Assembly: GCA_903910385.1 (NCBI GenBank)
Contig: CAIVZM010000072.1
Coordinates: forward strand, 1 to 46,761
Direction of reading: 5' to 3'
Origin: an uncultured Armatimonadota bacterium
GTDB taxonomy: Bacteria > Armatimonadota > Armatimonadia > Armatimonadales > Armatimonadaceae
DNA: 46,761 nt
Shown: piece after piece, positions 32,492 through 41,017 of the stretch
Numbering within the stretch: position 1 is the first letter of the stretch
Layout of the letters: the number at the start of each line of letters is the position of its first letter
Made by a program: the position numbers and the translations under genes
Notes under the pieces: model-generated
Databases searched by the model: none
The model's input: the letters and a program-made list of their open reading frames with translations, nothing else
What the model was told of the DNA's origin: nothing

Positions 32492-34108
32492 TCACTGAGA
32501 AAACAGGGTTGTCAAAGCGAAAAATGTCAGACTATTCTGAATGAAATGCGCGACGATACCGGGCACGAGGCTTTGACGTAACTCACGCAGCGTACCGAAA
32601 GCGATTCCCAGACCCAGAATCGGTATCCAGTCCTGCATAGGATGCCCCAGAGCGAAAACAATGGCGGAAAGGAAGATCGCCCACAAAATACCGAACCGTT
32701 GTCGAAGTCCGGTCTGCAGAACCCCACGAAAGAAAATTTCTTCCACCAACGGCGCGGCAACCGAAACAAGCAGGAAAAGCAAAAGACGCCCTTCCCAACC
32801 ACGTTCGGCGGTAATCAACGGCATGATCGGATTCGGCGTCACATCCGGGTTATCATGGAAAATGGCGCAGGTGATTAGAGCCAGAACGGAGATCAATGGC
32901 AGCGCAGCGCAGTAACCCAGAATGCCATAGACAATGTTCATTCCCAGATTTTTGCTCGTTAATCCGATTCCGCTCAGGGTCGCGCCTTCGCGCCGCGCCA
33001 TGACAGAAAGGTAGGAGATAGCCAGTATCGCAGGAATCAGATAGCCTGCCACCGACAGAAACAAAATGGCGGTGACATTCGGATTCTTGAATATCGTTGC
33101 CGTGATAATCGAGAAGACGACGCGTGTGGTCATCAAAGCGGCAAAGAAGCAGGCGAAAGCGTCTACCAGTGTTCCCCAGGAAGGTTCGACAGCAGGCGGT
33201 TCCTGAATACGCCCCAGATCGGACCAGTTGCGTAACAACACAGCCCGTAATGTCCACGCAAGAACGCCAAGTCCGATGGCGAACGCCAACAGGATCAAGA
33301 TTCCGGAGACGCCTTCTTTCAGACGATACGAAATCGCTTCCTCATCGAACTTCCGCTGGGCGATTAGCGCTTTGTCTTTTTCGCCATACGCCACATAAAG
33401 ATCGGCGAGGCAGCGATTATGAAGAAAATGCAAATCGAAGTCACGGACGCGCTTTTCCTGCTCGGCAAGCGGCTCAGATCGGGACTTTGGCTTTTCCTCA
33501 CCGTAGAGCGTGCGCCAGAAATCCAGTTCTGCATCGATTTCCAGCGGGTTTTTCGACACTTCCAGTAAAGCCTTCGTGAGCGAACCTTTCAACCGCGATT
33601 CATTCAGAGGATGCCCTTCGGAGTGTTCCAGAATCAGTAGTGTGCGCGAAATATTAGGAACTGCGGCGGTTTTTTCCAGACTCTCGTACAGAGTGATTGC
33701 AGTCGCCAATGATTTCGCCCGTCGTTTGGCAGTATCCAGATTCGCCGTGGGGAGGTCTTTCTTTTGTAGTCCCTCCAAAATGGCCGTATCTGCGAAAGCG
33801 CTCCGTATATTCTGGGACGCTTCCACATACTTTTTGAATTCCGTGTCTGTCAGGGCTTCTTTAACTGGACGCCCACGTTCCATCGTCCATCCGAGGCCGC
33901 CCGCAATGCGCGGTATCAGAATGGCGATCAAAATGATACCCAGCCAGAGATAGACAGTCCAGGGCAGATTACTTGCGGACAGAGGGTTCGCCAGAGATGT
34001 CGCAGGAGAAACCGGTTCCTCCCCGTTGGAGTTCTCCCCGGTCAAATCGACTACCGGTAAAGCGGCAGACGCTGAATCGTTATTCTCAGAAGGAACGGTA
34101 GGATTCAC
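32492..34108 (-). CDS. CPBP-family intramembrane metalloprotease
   Basis: 538 residues. TM helices are predicted at about 50-68, 270-290 and several from about 325 to the end. The C-terminal CAAX-protease (Rce1-like) core has EEIFFRG (motif 1, the glutamate pair and arginine), FALGHPMQD (His) and IVAHFIQNSL (His), the expected metal-site order. Between the first TM and the second lies a ~190-residue soluble Glu/Lys-rich domain, absent from minimal CPBP proteins. Members process prenylated proteins in eukaryotes; in bacteria they often mature or give immunity to peptides. The GTG 34108 start overlaps the TPR gene stop (GTGA), so the two are translationally coupled and may act together. Confidence 0.85.
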   Translation of the reverse strand: MNPTVPSENNDSASAALPVVDLTGENSNGEEPVSPATSLANPLSASNLPWTVYLWLGIILIAILIPRIAGGLGWTMERGRPVKEALTDTEFKKYVEASQNIRSAFADTAILEGLQKKDLPTANLDTAKRRAKSLATAITLYESLEKTAAVPNISRTLLILEHSEGHPLNESRLKGSLTKALLEVSKNPLEIDAELDFWRTLYGEEKPKSRSEPLAEQEKRVRDFDLHFLHNRCLADLYVAYGEKDKALIAQRKFDEEAISYRLKEGVSGILILLAFAIGLGVLAWTLRAVLLRNWSDLGRIQEPPAVEPSWGTLVDAFACFFAALMTTRVVFSIITATIFKNPNVTAILFLSVAGYLIPAILAISYLSVMARREGATLSGIGLTSKNLGMNIVYGILGYCAALPLISVLALITCAIFHDNPDVTPNPIMPLITAERGWEGRLLLFLLVSVAAPLVEEIFFRGVLQTGLRQRFGILWAIFLSAIVFALGHPMQDWIPILGLGIAFGTLRELRQSLVPGIVAHFIQNSLTFFALTTLFSQ

Positions 34109-34755
34109 GGCTTAGTTTCAGCGGAGGAACTTGCGGCAAGGGCTTTCGCAGACGCCAGATTCGGCGGACCGGAAGGAAAACCCGGAAATTTCTTCACGAC
34201 CGCTTCCCACGTCGCCACCAGTTGCGGGTACTTCTTCTGATTCTTATAGGAATAGGCAAGTTGCGAGTAAGCCAGAGGCCCGGCGTCCGGACGGGACGTG
34301 GCGATTCTCAGGTACTTTTCAGCGGCTTCATAACGCTTGGTTGCATTGAAATGCCGACCCAGATCCTGATAAAGCGCCGTTTTTTGCGTCGTATGGTCAA
34401 TTCCGTAGGAAAGGAAGTCATCCGCGCCGACCGCATCACCCAGACTCCAGATCAGGTAAGCGCCGCCTGTGTAAGCCTCGTTGAACGACGGATCCGCCTC
34501 GACGCTCAAGCGGCACAGAGCAATGATCCGGTAATAATCGCCATGATGCCAGTACTGATCGGTTTCCTTCCACAAATCATCTACAACTGCGCTGACAATC
34601 CCTTCAACCTGTAATTTAGATTCGGTGGCAGTCCGTGGTTCTGTCGTGGACTTTTGTTCCTTTGCCGCAGGTTTTTGCGTCTGTGCGAAGGCGAAAGAGC
34701 AACTTAGCAGTCCGCAAACGGCTGTCAGGACAGAAATCATGCTACGAATCATCAT
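34105..34755 (-). CDS. Exported TPR-like protein
   Basis: 216 residues. A signal peptide (MISVLTAVCGLLSCSFAFAQ) precedes a Lys/Thr/Glu linker. A tetratricopeptide-like helical domain (about 75-195) contains YRIIALCRLSVEADPSFNEAYTGGAYLIW and YEAAEKYLRIATSRPDAGPLAYSQLAYSY. The start is ATG 34755 (or the adjacent ATG 34752) with AAGGA ~11 nt upstream; the longer frame to 34875 has no signal character. TPR proteins scaffold complexes. The four-base overlap with the CPBP protease gene suggests it presents or regulates that enzyme at the membrane. Its own partner is unknown. Confidence 0.7.
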   Translation of the reverse strand: MMIRSMISVLTAVCGLLSCSFAFAQTQKPAAKEQKSTTEPRTATESKLQVEGIVSAVVDDLWKETDQYWHHGDYYRIIALCRLSVEADPSFNEAYTGGAYLIWSLGDAVGADDFLSYGIDHTTQKTALYQDLGRHFNATKRYEAAEKYLRIATSRPDAGPLAYSQLAYSYKNQKKYPQLVATWEAVVKKFPGFPSGPPNLASAKALAASSSAETKP

Positions 34756-34864
34756 AGAGCGCCGAATCCTTGTTGTACTGAAGCGGCGGAAGAGCCGTTC
34801 TCTGTCATTGTAGCACGAAACCGGCAGGATTGTTGCGCGTTTCCTGCCCTTTCGCCTCAGCGAA

Positions 34865-35602
34865 TCACCCCTCACGCCAACGGGGGCGAGGACCGACAGG
34901 TAGTCTCCCGAGTTGCGGTTGACCGCTGTGGAGCGGTCGCATCACGAACGTGTACCCATCCGGCGGCGGCGCTAAACCATAGACAGCGCTAGAGCACCCG
35001 GTGCGAACAGACCATGCGGAATCGCCATACGACCAGTGCCACCATTCGTCCCGACAGTTTGAGAATCCGGCGGAGGAAAGCGCTTCTATGATCATTATCC
35101 GGTTACGTTTGGCATCCGGACCGATCAGGTCAGACCAAGTATAGGCGGCCTCCCATCCTTTCGTCGGAGCGATCATATCCAGATTATGAAAGTCAGGATC
35201 GACCAGGCCGACATCGACCGCACCGCCGGTCGTGTGTCCCGGTGGGGCTTTGGCGTCCGGCGCAGCAAAGTATTTGTTCGTAATGCGACGCAGAGCGGAA
35301 GTTGGCAAATGGGGCTTTTCGTTCTTGAGACGGTTATAATTGCGCCAGTACATTTCGCTTTGCATATCGAGCGTTCGCAACGCGGTATGCACCGTAAAAC
35401 GATGCCCTACCGGGAGAGAGTCCTGCGCCCGGTTCAGCATTGCAGCGACCGTCCGCCGCAGATAGGGAAGAGTCCCCGGTCGCAAAATGACGCGAGGGCA
35501 GGCATCTCTTATATCGACCAGAGGTTCGCCGCATTCATGGATCGGAATACGGTTCAGAGCGGCAAAGGGTTCGGGACTGCCCTGTAATTCCACTCGCGCC
35601 AT
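34865..35602 (-). CDS. VanX-like D-alanyl-D-alanine dipeptidase (M15)
   Basis: About 245 residues of the M15 zinc peptidase fold. The metal ligands read GHTTGGAVDVGL (His...Asp, as SxHxxGxAxD in VanX) and EWWHWSYGD (catalytic Glu and third His). HTALRTLDMQ supplies the conserved Arg region. VanX-type enzymes cleave free D-Ala-D-Ala; in non-resistant bacteria (DdpX) they recycle it as nutrient. No signal peptide is seen from ATG 35602, so it is probably cytoplasmic. Eight more codons upstream (TTG 35626) are possible. With dapF 86 nt upstream, a peptidoglycan-precursor context is plausible. No vanH or vanA partner is present, so vancomycin resistance is not implied. Confidence 0.8.
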   Translation of the reverse strand: MARVELQGSPEPFAALNRIPIHECGEPLVDIRDACPRVILRPGTLPYLRRTVAAMLNRAQDSLPVGHRFTVHTALRTLDMQSEMYWRNYNRLKNEKPHLPTSALRRITNKYFAAPDAKAPPGHTTGGAVDVGLVDPDFHNLDMIAPTKGWEAAYTWSDLIGPDAKRNRIMIIEALSSAGFSNCRDEWWHWSYGDSAWSVRTGCSSAVYGLAPPPDGYTFVMRPLHSGQPQLGRLPVGPRPRWREG

Positions 35603-35688
35603 CTTGATAAATCTTTCCTGTGCCAATCATTCCGACGGTTCGACCGCCGTTTCGCCGTTATATCATTCAGACATTAAGAATGCAGACC

Positions 35689-36591
35689 TCATGTCATGCG
35701 AGGAATGAATCGATTCCAGACACTTTCATAAACGGTTTCTGCCGATCCTGTGAGATAAATCTCCTCATCGAGATTTCCTCCCCATTGAACGTCCAATCGA
35801 CCACCTTTGGAAAAGACGGGTATGTTGCCCTGTGGTGAAATTTTGTTCGTCAACCGCGCTATAGCGGCGGCGGCGCAAGCCCCGCTCCCACAGCCTAACG
35901 TCTCGCCGACGCCCCGCTCCCAGATACGCAACAGCAGTTCGTTCGGATCGCCGATCATGAACGTCTTCATCGTCCACAGGACAGAGGTGCGCTCTGGAAA
36001 GATTGGGTGATTCTCGATAAGCGGTGACAGTCGTAGAAACCGCTCCTCAGAAATCAGGTCATCCGTCCAGATGATGGTGTGGGTAGTTCCGGTAGAGACA
36101 ACAGAGATCGGGATCGTCTCATCGCCCACCGGTAACAGATAATCGATGACCGGGGATAGGTAATGATACATGGGCAGTTGTTCTGGAGCGAACTGCGGAA
36201 CGCCCATCGAAAGGGTAGCGGACTGAAAAATGCCGTTTTCATTCCGATGGATGCGGGCATGACGAATTCCCGCTTTTGTCTCCACGGAAACGTCGACATT
36301 TTCAGGAGTCAGCGGATGGAGGCGCTTTTCACTGACGAAACGCAACAGACAGCGTGTCCCATTCCCGCAAAAATCTTCTGTGCCATCCGGATTGAACATT
36401 CGAGCGCGAAAGTCAGCCACGGTAGAGAGGGCAAAAACCATCAAGCCATCCGCCCCCGCGCCAAAATGACGGTCGCAGATTTCGCTGGCGAACGCCGCAT
36501 AATCGACATCCGAGGGCAGGTCACGGGCGTCTACGACCACAAAATCATTGCCGACGCCCTGCATTTTGGTGAATGGGACAGGTTCAGGCAT
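35689..36591 (-). CDS. dapF: Diaminopimelate epimerase
   Basis: Converts LL- to meso-diaminopimelate for lysine and peptidoglycan. The two catalytic cysteines are Cys75 in DFCGNGTRC and Cys234 in TLGCGSGACA. The opening FTKMQGVGNDFVVVD and the GNGxR turn are family hallmarks. It has 300 residues, somewhat above the usual 275. It has a long insert around 140-160 (MYHYLSPVIDYLLPVGDETI). ATG 36591 lies 5 nt after the stop of the upstream unknown gene, with only weak purines before it, so its translation may depend on that gene. Confidence 0.93.
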   Translation of the reverse strand: MPEPVPFTKMQGVGNDFVVVDARDLPSDVDYAAFASEICDRHFGAGADGLMVFALSTVADFRARMFNPDGTEDFCGNGTRCLLRFVSEKRLHPLTPENVDVSVETKAGIRHARIHRNENGIFQSATLSMGVPQFAPEQLPMYHYLSPVIDYLLPVGDETIPISVVSTGTTHTIIWTDDLISEERFLRLSPLIENHPIFPERTSVLWTMKTFMIGDPNELLLRIWERGVGETLGCGSGACAAAAIARLTNKISPQGNIPVFSKGGRLDVQWGGNLDEEIYLTGSAETVYESVWNRFIPRMT

Positions 36592-36596
36592 TTTCT

Positions 36597-38648
36597 TCAG
36601 GCTTCTTCGGAAAGCGGTTCCAGGTATAGCTCAGCGGTTTCCGTCAGGCGGCGGAACCAGGCGCCGGAGGGATCAACGGCAGGAAACCACCATGAGGAAG
36701 GTCGATAACAGGTATGCGGGAGTCCATTGACGGTCTGTAAAGCGTTCCGCGCCAGTATCGCCTTATCTCGCTCCGCTTGAGACTCTATTCGGCGCAGAAT
36801 CGTACGAGCGCGGATCGCTTCCGTTCCCCGTTCCAGCGCATGACGTTCCTGCTTTAAGCGACGCAGTTCAAGTTTTGCCTGCCGGGCGATGGCTAAAGCA
36901 TTCTCAAACGGCGCATCGAACCGGTACGCCCGCTCCGTTTCTATCTCACTGATTTCTGCGGGAGACAGCATAGAAAGCCGGGGGTAGATTCGGTTTCGGA
37001 AGTCCTCGCCTTTTTCCTTCGCCAGACGCTCCATCTCACGCTTCGCCGTATCGGCGGTCATTTTTACCCGTTCCTCCCCGGCGCGAAGATGCTGCGCTTG
37101 CTCCTGAATATTACCAAGGCTTGTGGCGACGGTCTCATATTCGGCGCAACGCGCCTTCCAGCTTTCGCCGTCGATACGGGAGAGGTAGGTCATCAAAGCG
37201 CGGGGGGAACACAAACTCCGTAGTTCTTCCAGACGGGCGTTTTCCCACTGGACGGCGTTTCGCCAGCAATATGCGAAATCATCGAATGCGATCTGGTCAC
37301 GCCCCTTCGCCTGCTGTAAAAAAGCGGGCAGTTTCAAGTTATCACGAGTTGCATCCTCTACCGGCACAGCGCCCAGCGCATCCCATGTGGCATATTTGAT
37401 ACGAAGTATCGGGCGTAATTCAGGCAGTGGCAACTTTCGTTTCGCCATACGCCCTACCATTGCACGTGTCCGATGCGTATAGTTCGAAGCTCCTTCATGG
37501 AATACCAGCGTAAACTCAGCGGCGAGCATCGGTAAAAGGGATATCGCTTTACCTACCAGGACGACATTGGTTCCCAGTTCGCGCTCCACCAGATCCGCCA
37601 ACGCTTCGATACTGGAAATATCGCAGTCCTCACTACACAGATAGAGGGGACGCGGCGTATCTACAAAAATGGTTCCGTCCCCCGGAACCCGTAATGTGCC
37701 TCGTCCGATACCCGGAATCACCAGATCGAACGGTAACGCGCCTTCGCCAAACCGATCAAGGGTATAGATTTCCGTACCTACCGAGAGATTATAGGCATCC
37801 AGCGCCGCTCGACGCGTAATAGGATTCAGGAAGAGTTCCACAAAAGCGAACCGGGGCAATCGACAGGTAGACCGATTGAAACGCAGGAGTTCCTGCGTCG
37901 TCGTCGTCGTCAGGTGACGAGGGGAAGCCCCCGAAGTCAGTTCATACAAACGCGGCAACAGGTCACGATAGAGGTCTGGAAGGGTTGCACCGGGATTTTC
38001 TCGATTGAAGGATGAAATCCATCCCTTAATCGTCTCACCGACGAAGACGACGGAGGAAGTTCGTTCAGGGGAAAGACATTGAGCGCTACCCTGTATCGCC
38101 CAGTCAATTTGCTGGTGAAGCGCCGGTAAAATCTCGGACAATGAGACATCTGCCGCCGTTTTACGATCCCAATCCGTGTAGATAATCCCGGTCCATCCCC
38201 ATGCGGTCGTGATTTCCGAGAGAAGTTGCGCCGGATTATCCACAAAGTCGAGCGCCTTCGCCAGCGAAACGCCCGCCTTTTGTTTCAGAAAATCCCTTGT
38301 CGCTACATCTTCCGATCCCAGTAGCTGACTCATTTCCCCTGCCGCCGACCAGAGACCGCGAGTGGCTCCATCGTCATGAGTCACCAGAGCGTATTTACCG
38401 TCGTGCATGCCATGACCGGGAAGTTTGGCGAAGTAGTCCGTGTCATGAACGCCAGCAATCATGCGCGCCTCAGGCCACTGTTTATCCAGCAATAACCGCA
38501 GGGAAGCCTTCGTCGGCTCATCCCATAGGGCGGTTTGCCCCAACGCAAGGAACGGCGAATCCGGAAAGCGTTCACGGAGTGTCGTCAAAGCGTCAGACGC
38601 CGTCGCGCCATTGCGTTCTGTTTCAGGGGGAATCGTGTTACAGTCCAT
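36597..38648 (-). CDS. Large protein of unknown function upstream of dapF
   Basis: 683 residues from ATG 38648; the open frame to 38786 adds 46 residues that look non-coding. No family is recognised. Visible features: a globular N-terminal half with motifs such as VHDTDYFAKLPGHG and GWTGIIYTDWDRKT, a central alpha/beta region (DLVIPGIGRGTLRVPGDGTIFVD), then a long Arg/Glu/Ala-rich helical section about 480-640 (REMERLAKEKGEDF, ARQAKLELRRLKQERHALERGTEAI) likely to be coiled coil, and a short Trp-rich tail. No signal peptide or TM helix is seen. It heads the series that contains dapF, 5 nt before it. A TATACT box 42 bp upstream of the start may be its promoter. Confidence 0.7.
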   Translation of the reverse strand: MDCNTIPPETERNGATASDALTTLRERFPDSPFLALGQTALWDEPTKASLRLLLDKQWPEARMIAGVHDTDYFAKLPGHGMHDGKYALVTHDDGATRGLWSAAGEMSQLLGSEDVATRDFLKQKAGVSLAKALDFVDNPAQLLSEITTAWGWTGIIYTDWDRKTAADVSLSEILPALHQQIDWAIQGSAQCLSPERTSSVVFVGETIKGWISSFNRENPGATLPDLYRDLLPRLYELTSGASPRHLTTTTTQELLRFNRSTCRLPRFAFVELFLNPITRRAALDAYNLSVGTEIYTLDRFGEGALPFDLVIPGIGRGTLRVPGDGTIFVDTPRPLYLCSEDCDISSIEALADLVERELGTNVVLVGKAISLLPMLAAEFTLVFHEGASNYTHRTRAMVGRMAKRKLPLPELRPILRIKYATWDALGAVPVEDATRDNLKLPAFLQQAKGRDQIAFDDFAYCWRNAVQWENARLEELRSLCSPRALMTYLSRIDGESWKARCAEYETVATSLGNIQEQAQHLRAGEERVKMTADTAKREMERLAKEKGEDFRNRIYPRLSMLSPAEISEIETERAYRFDAPFENALAIARQAKLELRRLKQERHALERGTEAIRARTILRRIESQAERDKAILARNALQTVNGLPHTCYRPSSWWFPAVDPSGAWFRRLTETAELYLEPLSEEA

Positions 38649-38790
38649 AATCCGTGTGAGCAGGCGAACGGGCTTTGTCACCACTAACGACAGTATACCC
38701 TCTTCATGCAGGAACGTCTTTGTCGGGACACGCCGCGACAAAGGAGGTACAAAGTGATATGACAGAAAGTTCCTGCCGTCCGGCAAATTT

Positions 38791-38833
38791 TGGCGAATAA
38801 GTTTAGCGAATAAGGGTGGCGAATGAGCGAAAA
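38791..38833 (+). repeat. Imperfect GCGAATAAG repeats upstream of the SelB-like gene
   Basis: GGCGAATAAG, AGCGAATAAG, GGCGAATGAG and a decayed AGCGAAAAT follow one another at 12-15-bp spacing, ending just before ATG 38845. No Shine-Dalgarno site is seen. It may be an operator array; the gene product has winged helices that could bind it. Confidence 0.6.
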
Positions 38834-38844
38834 TAACAACACTT

Positions 38845-39603
38845 ATGATAATCGAAGCAATCTATAAGATTCTATCGGAGACGAACGCCGAATATACTCC
38901 CGAAGAAATTCGGAAAGCGCTGGAATTATCCCCGGCGGAAATGGACGAGGCTCTGACCCGCCTTGTTAAAGATCAACGCGCTTTCGTTCTCGCAAACGGC
39001 GCATATATTTCCGACAGAACAGCCACCCGTCTCATAGATACGGCGCGGCGCGTTTTGACAGCCTACCATCGCAAGAACCCCTACAAAAACACGATGCCGA
39101 TAGTGGATTTGAACGCCTCCCTCACACGCGCGGCGACAATGAAAGATTTCACTTTCATCGCCGATTTTCTGCAAGTGCAAGGCATCGCCGTTCGTGCGGA
39201 GGACGGCATTCGTCTGCCCGAACATCAGGTGACGCTCCCGGAACCCTGGCTCCAACCGGCGGAGGAAATCCTGGCGGTCTATCAGGCGGCGCGATTCGAT
39301 CCGCCGATGCCGGGCAACTTTCAGGCGAATTATCCGCGCGATATCAACGTCATGGCAATCCTCAAAATTCTTTCAGAAATAAAGAAACTGGTAGAGTTGA
39401 CGGATCAGGTTTATATCAGCTATGAGGCGTTCGAGGAAGCGTTCGCCTGCGTCAAGCAGTTAGCGGGAACGCCGGAAGGCGTTACAATAGCCACTCTTCG
39501 GGACGCTACACAATCCACGCGCAAGATTTCGACTCCCCTACTGGAGTATATGGATGCAAAAGGCTTGACGCGCCGGATCGGCGACAAAAGACTACCTGTG
39601 TAA
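38845..39603 (+). CDS. Orphan SelB C-terminal winged-helix protein
   Basis: 252 residues of tandem winged helices. From about residue 70 it resembles the C-terminal region of the selenocysteine elongation factor SelB. YHRKNPYKNTMPIVDL corresponds to the conserved FHxxxPxxxGMP segment, and ADFLQVQGIAVRAEDGIRLPEHQVTL follows. The end, TIATLRDATQSTRKISTPLLEYMDAKGLTRRIGDKRLPV, is nearly the SelB terminal domain (RDxxxTSRKxxLPLLExxDxxGxTRRxGDxRxL). The first 65 residues are another winged helix (YTPEEIRKALELSPAEMDEALTRL). The GTPase and EF-Tu-like domains are wholly absent and no selA, selD or selC gene is nearby. It may bind RNA or DNA as a regulator, or be a separately encoded SelB half. No ribosome site is apparent. 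Confidence 0.7.
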   Translation: MIIEAIYKILSETNAEYTPEEIRKALELSPAEMDEALTRLVKDQRAFVLANGAYISDRTATRLIDTARRVLTAYHRKNPYKNTMPIVDLNASLTRAATMKDFTFIADFLQVQGIAVRAEDGIRLPEHQVTLPEPWLQPAEEILAVYQAARFDPPMPGNFQANYPRDINVMAILKILSEIKKLVELTDQVYISYEAFEEAFACVKQLAGTPEGVTIATLRDATQSTRKISTPLLEYMDAKGLTRRIGDKRLPV

Positions 39604-39781
39604 AGCCGTGTTGTTCACACGAAAATGCTATCGGTCAAAGAAATACCTATTGAAGCGTAGAACCATTCTCTGGTACGATTCGTCCAAGATAAGGAAACGT
39701 CCGCATAGTATGGAAAATGTCTTTGGACAAAATTCCTAATACCGTACTTCTTTCCTGATTTCGCTACCGGAGGATATCTCT

Positions 39782-40405
39782 ATGAATCGTATGATCCGTT
39801 GTATATCGTTGCTGTCCCTGACCATCGCTCTTGCCTTACCGGGTCTCGCCCAGGTTCCGACACCACCGGTGGCGCCTCCTGCTAACGCTCCAGGCGTTCC
39901 CGCCCCTCCCGTTGCCCCGCCGACTCCCAAAGCCAAAAAAGCGAAGGCTAAAAAAGAAAAGAAAAGCAAAAAGCAGGAAGGAACGACAAAGTCAGCTACC
40001 GACAAGGAAAAGCCGACTGACGCCGCAAATGCTACGCCAGGCGCTACAGTAACGCCGACTACGACAACGCCTGCTGTTGCGCCATCTGCTGCGCCATCTG
40101 CCGCGACGACCGTCGCCACTCCATCCCGGGTCGCTCAGCCAGCAGCGGCAGGGACGACGGCGACCGCCGTCAAAACGCCGAAAACGCGAGAAGCTAAATC
40201 CGGCAAAGGTCGGACGAAGTCCGACAAGCCTGCCGTGATTGTCCGTTCGACGCCGTTACCGGGCGATGTCTGGGTAAACACAGATACCGGAATCTACCAC
40301 GGTGCAAAGTCGAAATGGTATGGCAAAACCAAAGAAGGAACCTACATGAGCGAGTCCGAGGCGAAATCCCGAGGCTACCGCGTGTCCAAATCCAAAACCG
40401 AATAA
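39782..40405 (+). CDS. Exported low-complexity protein with C-terminal conserved motif
   Basis: 207 residues, ATG 39782 behind GGAGGA at 8 nt. A signal peptide ([16 protein letters not shown]) is followed by Pro/Ala/Val repeats, a Lys-rich stretch ([15 protein letters not shown], about 50-64) and Thr/Ala/Pro linker. The last ~45 residues form a short conserved domain: [40 protein letters not shown]. That C-terminal pattern (VWVNTxSGxYH...YGxTKxGxYMxExxAxxxGYR) recurs at the ends of many small exported proteins; its function is unknown to me. The basic segment could bind DNA or acidic polymers at the surface. Confidence 0.7.
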   Translation: MNRMIRCISLLSLTIALALPGLAQVPTPPVAPPANAPGVPAPPVAPPTPKAKKAKAKKEKKSKKQEGTTKSATDKEKPTDAANATPGATVTPTTTTPAVAPSAAPSAATTVATPSRVAQPAAAGTTATAVKTPKTREAKSGKGRTKSDKPAVIVRSTPLPGDVWVNTDTGIYHGAKSKWYGKTKEGTYMSESEAKSRGYRVSKSKTE

Positions 40406-40428
40406 CACGGCTTGCAGGGTAATCCTGC

Positions 40429-40938
40429 TCAGGGAGTCGGCAGAGCATCGTTGTCGATGCTCTGCCGACTTCGAAAAAAATCTTCCGCCAGAATCACCGC
40501 CGCGTAATCGTCCACCGGGCAAGGCGGAACCAGTAAACCGAGCGTATGTAAAATAGCTTTAGCGTATCGCGGCGGATTCTCCTGAAAGTACCGCTCCCGG
40601 GCGCGTTCAGTGGTGAACTTTTCGGAAACGATGATGAGCGGCGTGGATTCGGAGAGGCTCTCTTTAAGGACAGCCTGTAACGCTTTGCTTCCGGTCGCAT
40701 CGCCCAGTACAACAAAAGAAATCGCATATCCCTGTAGTAATTCGCCGACACGCGCAAAAACGTTCAACGTCGGCGTTATCTCTCGGGTAAGAGTTTTATA
40801 CTTTATAGTATTTTCCGGCAAGGATACGGAGCGGCGCACTACCGCCAGACCACACTTCTGTGAACCGGGATCAATCGCGAGCGTGGTCAACTCCGTAGAG
40901 GAGATGCTACCGTAAACCGCCGCGTTCATACTCCTCAC
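40429..40938 (-). CDS. RNase H-fold protein, YqgF/RuvX-like
   Basis: 169 residues. LAIDPGSQKCGLAVV (about 21-35) is the first strand of an RNase H fold with its acidic residue. VVLGDATGSKAL (about 76-87) and DDYAAVILAEDFF (about 142-154) place the remaining acidic residues. It is longer and more divergent than RuvX itself and resembles the second YqgF-like protein of cyanobacteria. It is likely a structure-specific nuclease or Holliday-junction-type enzyme. GTG 40938 has GAGG ~10 nt upstream; an ATG three codons later has AGGAG too close. It follows the DUF3084 gene after 79 nt on the same strand, a pairing I recall from cyanobacterial genomes. Confidence 0.7.
   Translation of the reverse strand: MRSMNAAVYGSISSTELTTLAIDPGSQKCGLAVVRRSVSLPENTIKYKTLTREITPTLNVFARVGELLQGYAISFVVLGDATGSKALQAVLKESLSESTPLIIVSEKFTTERARERYFQENPPRYAKAILHTLGLLVPPCPVDDYAAVILAEDFFRSRQSIDNDALPTP
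40435..40470. terminator. Hairpin between convergent genes, within the coding end of the RNase-H-fold gene
   Basis: A 15-bp perfect stem (AGTCGGCAGAGCATC / GATGCTCTGCCGACT) with a 6-nt loop, 29 bp past the stop of the secreted-protein gene. It encodes most of the last 14 residues of the minus-strand gene. There is no T tract on either strand. Confidence 0.5.
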
Positions 40939-41017
40939 ATCGCGTCCGCCTCAAATAACGACGCATCCTTCCTCCTGGTCTGACTTTGCGATCTCATGGC
41001 GATGATCGTCGAAACGA

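Noticed and set aside
34865-35602. A vancomycin-resistance locus
   Set aside because: Only a VanX-like dipeptidase is present, without VanH, a VanA-type ligase or VanRS. Such dipeptidases are common as recycling enzymes.
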